This document shows, piece by piece, positions 34,983 through 43,034 of a stretch of 64,000 bases of DNA (positions are counted from its first letter, which is position 1; each line of letters starts with the position of its first letter). The position numbers and the translations under genes are program-made. The notes beneath the pieces are model-generated. The model had not been told where the DNA came from. It ran no database searches and saw nothing but the letters and a program-made list of their open reading frames with translations. Source of the stretch: Streptomyces phyllanthi (GTDB lineage: Bacteria; Actinomycetota; Actinomycetes; Streptomycetales; Streptomycetaceae); NCBI RefSeq assembly GCF_009377205.1, contig NZ_VJZE01000002.1, positions 1-64,000 of the forward strand, written 5' to 3'.

Positions 34983-36040
34983 AGGGCCCCCTCGTACGCA
35001 GCGGCATCCGAGGGGTTGCTCCACGGCTGGTAGGCGCCGGATCGCCGTGCCCCGGCGGGGTCGGCGTTCATGACCTCGTTCACCACGCTGGCCAGAGTTG
35101 AGGGATTGAGCCCCTTGGCCCGGAGGCGATCCAGGGCTGCGCGCAGGTGAGCGGGTTCGATCCCCTCACCCAGGAGCAGGTTGATCTCGCGACCGAGGTG
35201 TCCGAGGAACCGCTCCGGCGGGCGGCAGGGGCAGGAGGCGATGTACTCGCCGATCAGAGTTCGGGCCGAGACGGTGTCCGGCGGGGGCGCTGTGCGCCCC
35301 GTAGGTACTGATCCAGGATCCAAGGTCCTAGATCCAGACGCCGAGGGCTCGTCGAGTCCTTGATGAGTGTTCGGCGAGGACTCGGCAGAGCGAACGTCGG
35401 TTGCGCCCTCTGTTGCCTGCTCATCGCGCGAAGTGGCTTGCGTCCTGGCGCTGAGAGCTGGTTTGTCGGCTGTGGCATGGGTGGGTTTCCGGCCGATGTC
35501 ACCGTTCAAGAGGGCTCGTGGCGAGTTCAGCGAGTCCTCGGTGAGCTCTCGCTGACAGTTCGATGCGTCCCCGATGCCAAGGCTGAGAGCACTCTCCGAG
35601 CGTTCGGCAGCACCGGGATGGTAAGCGGAGCTCTCTGCCGCGGGCTGGGCGCTGCGCGCGCAGTCACTCTTGCACTCGCCGCAGCGCTGTTTCGCCTGGT
35701 GGACTGGGCAGCGTGGTAGCCGGGAGGCGCTGGGCCTGTCTATCTTCTGATGCTTGGCCCAGTTCACTATGTGTAGGTACGCGCGTCCGTCGCAGCCGGT
35801 GTAGCGGCAGACCATCCCCTCGGCGGCGAGTTGCTGAAGGTCCTCCTCAACTCTGAGGGGTGTGTGATCGGGGTCGAGGGCCCACAGCCGTCCGGCAATG
35901 ATCGCGGGGTGGTCGCGGTGCCGGCCGACGTCATCCGCCTGAGTGAGCAAGCCGAGGAAGGTCCACCGGGCCGTCAGGGACACGGCGGCCATCGACTCCG
36001 ACACGAAGGCTTCCGGCTTGATCGTTCTGATTCGTGCCAT
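34979..36040 (-). CDS. DnaD/phage-replisome-organiser-like replication initiator
   Basis: The 353-aa product begins MARIRTIKPEAFVSESMAAV, followed by ARWTFLGLLTQADDVGRHRD and HIVNWAKHQKIDRPS. This is the N-terminal winged-helix block typical of replication proteins in actinophages and ICEs. A disordered Ser/Ala-rich middle follows, then a helical C-terminus (RPPERFLGHLGREINLLLGE) for helicase-loader contact. The ATG at 36040 has GGAGG eight bases upstream. An in-frame extension to 36319 would run into the shared regulatory cassette. Confidence 0.72.
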   Translation of the reverse strand: MARIRTIKPEAFVSESMAAVSLTARWTFLGLLTQADDVGRHRDHPAIIAGRLWALDPDHTPLRVEEDLQQLAAEGMVCRYTGCDGRAYLHIVNWAKHQKIDRPSASRLPRCPVHQAKQRCGECKSDCARSAQPAAESSAYHPGAAERSESALSLGIGDASNCQRELTEDSLNSPRALLNGDIGRKPTHATADKPALSARTQATSRDEQATEGATDVRSAESSPNTHQGLDEPSASGSRTLDPGSVPTGRTAPPPDTVSARTLIGEYIASCPCRPPERFLGHLGREINLLLGEGIEPAHLRAALDRLRAKGLNPSTLASVVNEVMNADPAGARRSGAYQPWSNPSDAAAYEGAL

Positions 36041-36883
36041 GTCAGCGACCTCCGCCTGCGCCGAGCCGAGTGGCGCGCACATCTCGTCGGTCAACGGCCG
36101 CGGCGACGTGGGGACAGGCGCGGACGATCCATAGGGTGACGGCCCGGGCAAGGATCCCCCCGAGCCGGACGGGACGGCTGATGCGCTCCTGAGCGTCGCT
36201 GTACGCCGTGTTCTGCCTTTCGCAACCAGCAAGAGGCATGCGAGAATCTCCGTTCGAGCAGAACCGTTCCTGGGTGCCCTCGCGAAAGGTCCGGATCGGT
36301 TCGGTGAGTTGGTCTCCACGCCCTTGCAGGGGCGGGAGCGCCATTACTGTCCGGCGTCTGGGAGTTGCAGCTCTCAGGCGCCGACGGTTTTGTGCGGGCA
36401 CAGGCCCGGATCAGATGGCGGGGCTCGCCTCACGCCCTTCTCCTCTCGCTCGACCGAGTGGGCGTCTCGTGCAGGAGCAGCAACATACGCAGCACACCCG
36501 AAGAAGATCCAGTGATGTCCCTGCATGTCAGGGGACGGTTGGAAGTCGGTACTGCCGTGTCATTGACTCCAACCTCCTGATGAGACTCTGGGATCAGGCA
36601 CCGGCAGTGCGGCGCCAGGACACCGGCGGCCGCCTGCGGAGCCGCTGCCCTTCGACTGGCACAGGGGCACGCAATGCCCCGCATGCTCGAGCCTCGGACA
36701 CCGGATGACACGCCGGGGCACCTGCAGGTGTGGCCCCTCCCCCGCCACGCGGGCCCGGAGAGGTCGAATCCGAAGGGCAGACCGTGCACGAAGCCCCGGT
36801 TTTTCGCTAAGCTGAAGCTATTCCCGCCTGAAAGAAAAGTCAACAGACTGCATCCACTCCAGCTTGCGCAAAAAAGAGGACTG
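36041..36883. other. Intergenic control region upstream of replication/mobilisation operon
   Basis: This gap of about 840 bp between divergent genes contains no convincing gene. It holds the shared cassette at 36275-36380. Close to the plus-strand XRE gene is an AT-richer stretch (about 36800-36875, including GTTTTTCGCTAAG and AAAAAAGAGGA) that may be its promoter and ribosome-binding site. Confidence 0.5.
36275..36380 (-). promoter_or_regulatory. Regulatory cassette shared with 3733-3850
   Basis: This segment has the same block order as the copy upstream of the transfer operon. It ends in the dyad core GAGTTGCAGCTCT (36362-36374) set inside TGGGAG-TTGCAG-CTCTCA. It lies 235-340 bp upstream of the replication initiator gene in the same relative orientation. 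Confidence 0.6.
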
Positions 36884-37786
36884 ATGCCTGCGCGCCACTT
36901 TGACCGAAGCCGTATGCGTGCAGTGCGGCGAGCCGCCGAGATCTACCAGGCTGCGGTGGGTGCAGCTCTGGGCGTGTCCGACTCTGCGGTGGCCAGTTGG
37001 GAGAACGGTGCACAGACGCCCGACCCGGAGAAGCTGCCAGCACTGGCGCGCGCACTCGGCCGCGACGTGGACGACCTGTTCCCGCGGTCCGGGCCTCCCG
37101 ATCTGACAGACCTGCGGTGTGATGCCGGCTACTACCAGTACGAGACTGCTGCGCTTATCGGCACTAAAAGCGCCGGACCTGTAGCCGCGGCCGAACGCGG
37201 GGAGCGGCCGCTCAAGGACAAGTACGTTCCTGCCCTGGCGGCCGCGTACGGAGTGAGCGTGGAGGAGCTACGCCGAGCGGAAGCACGGTCGACGGCCAAG
37301 GCGCAAGGGGAGGCGGTGGATGAACCCGCGCCAGCAGGACAGGGCAGTACCGCAGCTCCTGGAGCGCATCCCGAATCCCTGGCCGCGAAGATAACTTTCG
37401 TCCTCGACAGCTCGTACCCCGCCCCGCAAGGTCCGCCCTCGGATGCTGAGATAGCCAACGCGGTGAACGCCCATGCCGGGGCACAGGTCATCACCGAGGA
37501 GGGCTTCCGGGACCTCCGTACAGGCGTTGCCAAAACCGCGCCCCCGATCGTCCTGGACGCCGTGGCGGCCACCCTGGGGGTATCACGGATGTACCTCGAG
37601 CCGAATGACGAGGTGGCCGCTCAGGTCTATGAGGGTCTTCAAGTGCTGGCCGCAGCCAGAAGAGGGTCCGTGAACCAGGTCAGAGCCCGCGGTCTGGGCT
37701 CGCAAGGCCTGTCATCAAAGGCGATGGCCCTCATTAACGAACTAGTGACGGAGCTGGAAGAGAAGGAAGCGGACGGGAGCTCGTAG
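36884..37786 (+). CDS. XRE-family regulator with multiple HTH modules
   Basis: The 300-aa product has a first HTH (residues 10-65: AVGAALGVSDSAVASWENG, then LPALARALGRDVDDLF). A second HTH-like unit follows (70-130: YETAALIGTKSAGPVAAAER, then YVPALAAAYGVSVEELRRAE). A linker precedes a C-terminal EspR-like HTH (about 185-260). The ATG at 36884 is used, with GAGGA four bases upstream. The neighbouring ImmA/IrrE-type protease at 40170 could control it by cleavage. Confidence 0.75.
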   Translation: MPARHFDRSRMRAVRRAAEIYQAAVGAALGVSDSAVASWENGAQTPDPEKLPALARALGRDVDDLFPRSGPPDLTDLRCDAGYYQYETAALIGTKSAGPVAAAERGERPLKDKYVPALAAAYGVSVEELRRAEARSTAKAQGEAVDEPAPAGQGSTAAPGAHPESLAAKITFVLDSSYPAPQGPPSDAEIANAVNAHAGAQVITEEGFRDLRTGVAKTAPPIVLDAVAATLGVSRMYLEPNDEVAAQVYEGLQVLAAARRGSVNQVRARGLGSQGLSSKAMALINELVTELEEKEADGSS

Positions 37787-37797
37787 CTCCCGTCCGC
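37769..37797. terminator. Bidirectional hairpin between convergent genes
   Basis: GCGGACGGGAGCT and AGCTCCCGTCCGC form a perfect 13-bp stem with a 3-base loop containing part of the XRE stop codon. It separates the XRE gene from the converging amidohydrolase gene. Confidence 0.75.
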
Positions 37798-37827
37798 CGC
37801 CCCAATGCCTCGGACCAACAGGCACGG

Positions 37828-39024
37828 TTACCGCTGCTTAGCCGCCCGGCTTGGCTCGTACGGTTGCCCTGCGGCAACCACAGCCCGGACCGCCTGCAGC
37901 GGCCCAAGGTCAGTAAGGGGGTCACCGTCAACAACCAGCAGGTCGGCACGGAATCCGGGAGCGAGCCGACCAGTCGTCTCGCCCAGCCCAAGTGCGCTCG
38001 CCGCCGCCGTGGTGGCCATGTCGAGAATCCGACTGTTGGGCAGGCCGAGGTGGGCGTAGAACGACAGCGCGGGCACCAGCCCGTCGAAGCCCGCGCGCTG
38101 GACTCCCGCGTCGGTTCCGGCGATGAGCTTGACGCCAGCCTCGGCCATCTGCCGTACGAGATCGAACATGGCTGCGGCCCGCTCCTCGCCAAAGAAACGG
38201 GGCAGCATCTGCCAGTGCGGGCTGACGGCCGGGCAAACAGCGATGCCCTCATCGATGATCCGCTTCAGTACGTCCTGCCGCAGGTCGAAGCCGTCGCTCG
38301 TCATCCACGTGCAGTGCTCGATCGTGTCGACGCCCGCTTCCACGGCCGCGGTGATGCCGTCCGTACCGTGTGCGTGAACGGCCACCGGCACGCCGGCCTG
38401 GTGCGCCTCGTCCACCAGGGCCTGGAGCTCGTCCGGAGTGAACTGGCTCTGCCAGCTCTTCGGTCCGTCCTTGGTCAGGCCGCCGCCGGTCACCATGGCC
38501 TTGATCACGCCGGCACCCGCCGCGATGTTGCGCCGCACCAGATCACGGACCTCAGCCACGCCGGACACCTCACCGCCAAGGAAGTGACAGTGACCGCCGG
38601 GCGGCGTCGCGGGAGTGCCCGCGCACACGATCCTCGGGCCTGGTGCGATGCCCTGGGCGATCTCCTCATCGAGGCGAAGGGCGAGGCCATTGCGATCACC
38701 GAGGTCGCGCACGGTCGTCACACCACTGGCCAGGAGCTGTTCCGCTCGGTGCCGCATGTCCGTGAGCAGGGACTCGTCGCTCGCCTCGGACAGGGTGGTC
38801 ACCGGGTCCGCGCCGCCGTCGAACGTGAGGTGGACGTGGGCGTCGATCAGCCCGGGCACCACCGTCGCCTCGGGGAACGCGAGGTGCGCCACGTCCGTGC
38901 CGGCCTGCTCCACGAGCTGCCTACGCGGCCCCACTGCCGTGATCGAGTCCCCTTCGATGAGGACCGCGCCGTCCTCCAGATATCTCCCGGAACCGACAAA
39001 CACTCGGCCCGCAGTGATCAGCAT
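37828..39024 (-). CDS. Amidohydrolase (imidazolonepropionase/prolidase-like)
   Basis: The 398-aa product has VVPGLIDAHVHLTFDGGADP (first metal HxH), IKAMVTGGG around the bridging Lys, VAVHAHGTDGITAAVEAGVD, DTIEHCTWM and IAGTDAG (the metal-binding Asp). These complete the amidohydrolase barrel. The family hydrolyses C-N bonds in cyclic amides or dipeptide-like compounds, and the substrate here is unknown. The ATG has AAGGAGAGAG upstream. It is the last gene of the ImmA/MAB_1171c operon, 26 bp after its neighbour. Confidence 0.85.
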   Translation of the reverse strand: MLITAGRVFVGSGRYLEDGAVLIEGDSITAVGPRRQLVEQAGTDVAHLAFPEATVVPGLIDAHVHLTFDGGADPVTTLSEASDESLLTDMRHRAEQLLASGVTTVRDLGDRNGLALRLDEEIAQGIAPGPRIVCAGTPATPPGGHCHFLGGEVSGVAEVRDLVRRNIAAGAGVIKAMVTGGGLTKDGPKSWQSQFTPDELQALVDEAHQAGVPVAVHAHGTDGITAAVEAGVDTIEHCTWMTSDGFDLRQDVLKRIIDEGIAVCPAVSPHWQMLPRFFGEERAAAMFDLVRQMAEAGVKLIAGTDAGVQRAGFDGLVPALSFYAHLGLPNSRILDMATTAAASALGLGETTGRLAPGFRADLLVVDGDPLTDLGPLQAVRAVVAAGQPYEPSRAAKQR

Positions 39025-39050
39025 CTGCTCTCTCCTTGGATCTTCGGTGA

Positions 39051-40166
39051 TTAGGCGGACAAGCGCAGCGCGTCCGACACGGCGATCAGCTGACGGACAT
39101 CCGCCTCCCGGTCGGCTTCCTTCGGCACCGCCAGCGGCACCGCAGATCGGGGAGCGAGAGCCCTCTTCCCGACGGTGTGCACGTTGCGCCGGAGGCGCTG
39201 GGCCAGCACGGCCGGGGGAAGATCGAGCACTTCAATGTCCTCACCCGCATCGGCCAGATACGGGCTGATATCCACCAGCCCGTCACGACACTCCACTATC
39301 CGCCGGTGGTAGCGGCGGTGCACGCCACGTGCCCGCCACCGGTCCCACAGTCGCTGGGAGGCAGGTCGCAGCACGATCTCGGGACACGCCTCGGAAAGCA
39401 GCTGCCACAAGGGAGTCAGCCGACGGTAGTCCCGGCGGCGGCGCAGCCACAGTCGCACCGCCGTGATCCTCGCCCGGGCCCCTGGGTAGGTGACGCCGAC
39501 GACGAAGAGCAGGATGGACACTACGAGCAGGAAGGCCACGCTTGCCATGACTGGCTGCGGCACGATTCCGCCGCCCCATCGGATGGCGACGAAAACCGCG
39601 CGGACGGCACAGGCCAACGCCATCGCTCCGAGGCCGGCCGCGGCCATCCACAGGCCGGTTGCGTGCGGGCGGCGCGACATGCGGGCGTAGCGGCCGGTCC
39701 ACCATCCGGCGACAGCGAGCGCGTACATCAGGTACAGGCCGGCGCCGCCGTAGAAGAAAGCGATCTGCGAGATCGTCATGTCAGCTGTGCTGAAGGAGCC
39801 GGCGAACACCTCGTGCGGCACCGACAGCGCCGCAACAGTGATCGCCACCGCGACCAGGGCCACGACGACAGCTTCCCGTCTGGCGCGGCGGCGGGCGGCC
39901 TGCCCGTCGGCCGAATACAGGTAGAAGCACATCAGGAAGTAGACCGTCAGCAGAAGCAGCACGTTCTGAATCAGCTTCGCTGTGCCGTGCCCGGCCACGG
40001 TGTCGACGCCCGATGCACCGCCGGGCATGGCCAGCGGGTAGGACGTGGTTGCGCTGAGCAGGCACAGCGTGACGGAACGAAGCGGCGCGTCGTGCGGGGC
40101 TCTCGACCACTGGTACAGCTTCCAGGCGACGGCAGCCGCAAGGCCCAAGAGGATCAGTCCAGTCAT
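39051..40166 (-). CDS. MAB_1171c-type putative transporter (multi-pass membrane protein)
   Basis: The 371-aa product has about seven hydrophobic helices in the first 230 residues. A cytosolic C-terminal domain of 140 residues follows (VRLWLRRRRDYRRLTPLWQL to the end). This is the architecture annotated MAB_1171c/DUF6545 in actinobacteria, typically found between an ImmA/IrrE-type gene and an XRE-type gene. The transport role is not demonstrated. It lies 3 bp after the metallopeptidase stop. Confidence 0.72.
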   Translation of the reverse strand: MTGLILLGLAAAVAWKLYQWSRAPHDAPLRSVTLCLLSATTSYPLAMPGGASGVDTVAGHGTAKLIQNVLLLLTVYFLMCFYLYSADGQAARRRARREAVVVALVAVAITVAALSVPHEVFAGSFSTADMTISQIAFFYGGAGLYLMYALAVAGWWTGRYARMSRRPHATGLWMAAAGLGAMALACAVRAVFVAIRWGGGIVPQPVMASVAFLLVVSILLFVVGVTYPGARARITAVRLWLRRRRDYRRLTPLWQLLSEACPEIVLRPASQRLWDRWRARGVHRRYHRRIVECRDGLVDISPYLADAGEDIEVLDLPPAVLAQRLRRNVHTVGKRALAPRSAVPLAVPKEADREADVRQLIAVSDALRLSA

Positions 40167-40169
40167 GGA

Positions 40170-40814
40170 TTAGAGCCATCCTCGCCGGTCACCGAGAGCC
40201 GACTGGATCCGCCGCAGTGCGGGGTCGTCCGCCAGCGGGGGAACTTCATCGAGAACCGACGACCACTCCAGGACGATCGTGGCTGCGAGCTCGACCTCGC
40301 ATTCCTCCCCGTCGTCGTACGAACAGCGCCGGGCCACGCGACGGATCAACGCGGGATCGAGAACCGGGATCAGGCTGGCCCATCCCTCGACGAAGTCATC
40401 AGGGGTCTCCTGCTCCTCCTCGGCCTGCTCGTCCCCGGCCACGAGGATGTGGAAGACCTCGTGCAGGATGATCTGGTCCTGATGCAGGCGGGTGGTCTCC
40501 TGCTGGTAGAGGATCACGTCCATCTGTGGCGTGTCGACCCACAGCCCGGACGGCCCCGGCTTCTCTAGCGGGAAGGCCCGTAGAACAATCGGACGCCCCC
40601 GCCTCTCACTGAGTGCTCGGCACAGCTCCTTGACGTCCAGGGGAGGCTGTACGCCAAGGTCCTGGAGTTCTCGCCGCAAGCGGCGGTGCAGGTCTCGTTC
40701 CACCGTCCGTTTTTCAGCGGAACGCCACCGCCCCAACCGCCGACGGCTCACAGAGCCTTGCGTCGGCGCCACTTTGGATTCCGCTGCGCTGCGGTCACGT
40801 CTCTCCGACCACAT
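40170..40814 (-). CDS. ImmA/IrrE-type metallopeptidase
   Basis: The 214-aa product has an N-terminal helical segment (RTVERDLHRRLRRELQDLGV) and the zinc motif ILHEVFHILVAGD (HExxH) near residue 115. A second acidic region (DDFVEGWASLIPVLDP) supplies a possible third ligand. ImmA/IrrE proteases cleave XRE repressors in mobile elements and in stress regulation. The ATG at 40814 has AAGGGG upstream; a GTG at 40913 lacks one. The XRE regulator at 36884 is the likely partner. Confidence 0.78.
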   Translation of the reverse strand: MWSERRDRSAAESKVAPTQGSVSRRRLGRWRSAEKRTVERDLHRRLRRELQDLGVQPPLDVKELCRALSERRGRPIVLRAFPLEKPGPSGLWVDTPQMDVILYQQETTRLHQDQIILHEVFHILVAGDEQAEEEQETPDDFVEGWASLIPVLDPALIRRVARRCSYDDGEECEVELAATIVLEWSSVLDEVPPLADDPALRRIQSALGDRRGWL

Positions 40815-41398
40815 CAGTGATCCCCTTCGCACAAGCCGTTGATCGCGCCGACACAAAGTCGGGCGCCGATCACGCCCGTGTCGACAGTGTCCAGTCCCCC
40901 CTGCATGGCGCAACCACCGGCGGTCACAGGCGTCGAGGGCGGTGCGTCACAGGTCGCGAACAGCCAGGCCGTAACCGCAGGACGCGCGCCCAGTACGCCT
41001 CCCAAGGCGGCGAAAGATCGCTAGTGCGAACAGCAAGAACGCAATCTCATACGCCTTCGGCATGCATCGGGAACGGCACCGGACACTACGCGAAGCTCGA
41101 ACCAGCGCAAGGCCGGAATCGCTCCTCACAACCCACAGGAACCGAGTGCGAGTTGACGCAAATCAGGACACTCCACTCTGGATCATGGCTTTAAATTGGG
41201 CTTCGCATGCGGACCATGAACACGACAATCGCACCGATGAGCCCCCATCTCCGTTATGAATCTGAGACTAACCCCTTACCTCATAGCAGACATTAGGCAC
41301 TCTAATTAGCAATACGACCTTGCTCCGGAAGTTGAGCCTGATGTGGAAGCGGTCACTTCGAGCCAACCGAAGCATCTCTCGGCGATACCCTCCGGGCT
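40815..41398. other. Intergenic stretch, no gene recognised
   Basis: Nothing coding is convincing in these 580 bp. A relatively AT-rich part (about 41165-41330, including TTTAAATTGGG and CACTCTAATTAGCAATACG) stands out from the GC-rich surroundings. It may hold promoters for the divergent flanking genes, or be a boundary of the mobile region. Confidence 0.4.
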
Positions 41399-41839
41399 AT
41401 GCCTAGCGACATATCCAGCCACACAGACAGTTACTTGAAGTTCTGGGACGAGCACCATCTGTGCACGTTGACCACGATGCGTTCCGACGGCAGCCCGCAT
41501 GTGGTGCCCGTGGGCGTCACCCTCGACACTGACGCGGGGATAGCTCGCGTTATCACACGCAAATCAAGCAAGAAGGTTGCCAACATCCAGGCGTCACGTC
41601 CCGGCGAAGCCCGCGTCGCCGTCTGTCAGGTCGACGGCGGGCGCTGGGCCACATTGGAGGGCACGGCCTCAATCCGCACAGACGCAGTTGCTGTTGACGA
41701 CGCCGTGGCTCGCTACGCTAGGAGGTACGGACGGACACCGGCTCCGGACCCTGAGCGTGTAGTCATCGAGATCACGGTCGAGCGTGCCATGGGCTTCGTT
41801 GAGCTCCCCAAGGGCGTGAGGGGCCAAGCCGCAGCCTAA
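41399..41839 (+). CDS. PPOX-class (F420/FMN-dependent) oxidoreductase
   Basis: The 146-aa product forms the split-barrel flavin-binding fold: HHLCTLTTMRSDGSPHVVPV, VITRKSSKKVANIQASR and ATLEGTASIRTD are the conserved strands and phosphate-binding turn. The family includes F420-dependent reductases and pyridoxamine-phosphate-oxidase-like proteins. The short length fits the F420 type. It is complete. No operon partner is evident. Confidence 0.78.
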   Translation: MPSDISSHTDSYLKFWDEHHLCTLTTMRSDGSPHVVPVGVTLDTDAGIARVITRKSSKKVANIQASRPGEARVAVCQVDGGRWATLEGTASIRTDAVAVDDAVARYARRYGRTPAPDPERVVIEITVERAMGFVELPKGVRGQAAA

Positions 41840-41944
41840 CGGGATGTCGCGGGCCTCCTCTGGTGCCGATGCGACCGAGGCACGGTGATCCCACTGTCTG
41901 GCGCTATCACCCGTCGCATAGCAGAGCCCCGCCCTCTTGCGTGT

Positions 41945-42145
41945 CCTGCTGGGCCACCGCCCATGGTGACCTGCACTGGGTCAACCCCTCGCGCCTGCGG
42001 ATCCTGGACTGAGAGGCTGGCGCCTGGCCCGATCAGCTTCGACGCCGCGATGCTCTACACCTACTCGCTGCTGCAGCCGAACGTCGCTGCCCATGTCTGC
42101 ACCGTCTTCCCTATCCTGAGCAGCCTGGCTGGCTTAGAAGCTGTT
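41945..42145 (+). pseudogene. Aminoglycoside-phosphotransferase-like (APH) remnant
   Basis: The frame WATAHGDLHWVNPSRLRILD is the catalytic HGDLH-x-x-N and ILD(W)E block of APH kinases. Directly after ILD, a two-base loss shifts the frame, and the homologous sequence resumes ERLAPGPISFDAAMLYTYSL, then LQPNVAAHVCTVFPIL. Only the C-terminal part of a kinase remains, and it stops before the 42222 gene. It is not expected to be functional. Confidence 0.6.
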
Positions 42146-42422
42146 GTCTTTCCGGACGCGCGGGCTGCGTTTCGGCTGGTGGGGCATAGGGTCGGCGATC
42201 TGGTGGGAGTGACGGCTTGTCATGTCGTTGCTTCTGTGGGGGTCGTGGATGCCGTCAGTGGTCGGGCTGCTGGAACAGTGCGAGTTGGGTGCTCGCCGTC
42301 GAGTGGATGAGCTGCGGGAGGAGGCCGACCGGATCCAGGCCGAGCTGGCCGTGGCCGAGAGGGAATGGAAGGAGTGGGCGATTGCCCGCTCACGGGTCAG
42401 CGAGGTACTGGCCCCGGCGGAC

Positions 42423-42502
42423 GAGGGCGGGCAGGACTCCGCCGGGGCCGAGTGGCAGGCCGGAGGGCGGGCAGGACTCCGCCGGGGCCGAGTGGCAGGC
42501 CG
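42423..42502 (+). repeat. Two tandem 40-bp copies
   Basis: Two identical direct copies with period 40 begin GAGGGCGGGCAGGACTCCGC. The period is not a multiple of three, so the duplication shifts the reading frame of the host gene. Confidence 0.9.
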
Positions 42503-42763
42503 GAACGACGCAGGAGGCGGCGAAGCCGAAGTCGCAGGTGTCCATGTGGCGCGAGGGGCTGGATTGGTCGGTGCTGTCGGTGGACTACCAGCGCATTCTG
42601 CAGGTGGGGGCCGACCGGGCCCGGCTCGGTCAGGGGCCGGTGACCTGTCAGGAGATGGCCGCTGCGTTCGGCATGGACGTGGTGCCGGCGCGGGTGGAAG
42701 CACTGCGGTCGAAGGCGAAGCGCCTGGTGGCGCGGGGCTGGCTGGCCGAGCCGGCTGCAGGCC

Positions 42764-42790
42764 GGTTCACGCCCGCGCCGGGCGTGAACC
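42764..42790. terminator. Hairpin between convergent broken gene and IS transposase
   Basis: GGTTCACGCCCG and CGGGCGTGAACC form a perfect 12-bp stem with a CGC loop. It spans the end of the IS transposase frame (minus) and the end of the winged-helix gene (plus). It could be a bidirectional terminator. Confidence 0.6.
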
Positions 42791-42970
42791 CGCCAGGCGG
42801 CGGGTCATGACCATGGTCATCGACCAGTAGATCATCGCCTCGGCGCTGGTGGTGCGGCGTTCGACGTCGCAGGCCAGGCGGCGGGTGCGCATCAGGTGGG
42901 CGAAGAGGGAGAGTCGGCCCGAGGCGCGGTGGCCGGGTCTCCCCGGCTCCGTTTCCTCGGGCCGCTCACC

Positions 42971-43004
42971 GAACCGGACGTGCGACTCTCACCGCATCCG
43001 GCTC
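42971..43004 (-). ncRNA. Group II intron domain V
   Basis: The minus strand reads GAGCCGGATGCGGTGAGAG, then TCGCACGTCCGGTTC: 34 nt with the conserved AGC triad, a GAGA tetraloop and complementary arms. It lies 30 nt after the reverse transcriptase stop, as expected. Confidence 0.85.
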
Positions 43005-43034
43005 TCCACAGGTCGCTGCCGCTGGATCGATGAC

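Larger units (their letters stand above)
42222..42810 (+). pseudogene. Coiled-coil/winged-helix gene broken by a 40-bp tandem duplication
   Basis: From the ATG at 42222 one frame encodes VVGLLEQCELGARRRVDELR and IQAELAVAEREWKEWAI, a coiled coil. After the duplication at 42423-42502 the homologous C-terminus continues in another frame: WREGLDWSVLSVDYQRILQV and RSKAKRLVARGWLAE, a winged helix. Removing one 40-bp copy restores a single frame of about 182 codons. It is the same family as the gene at 26495-26950. Confidence 0.7.
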
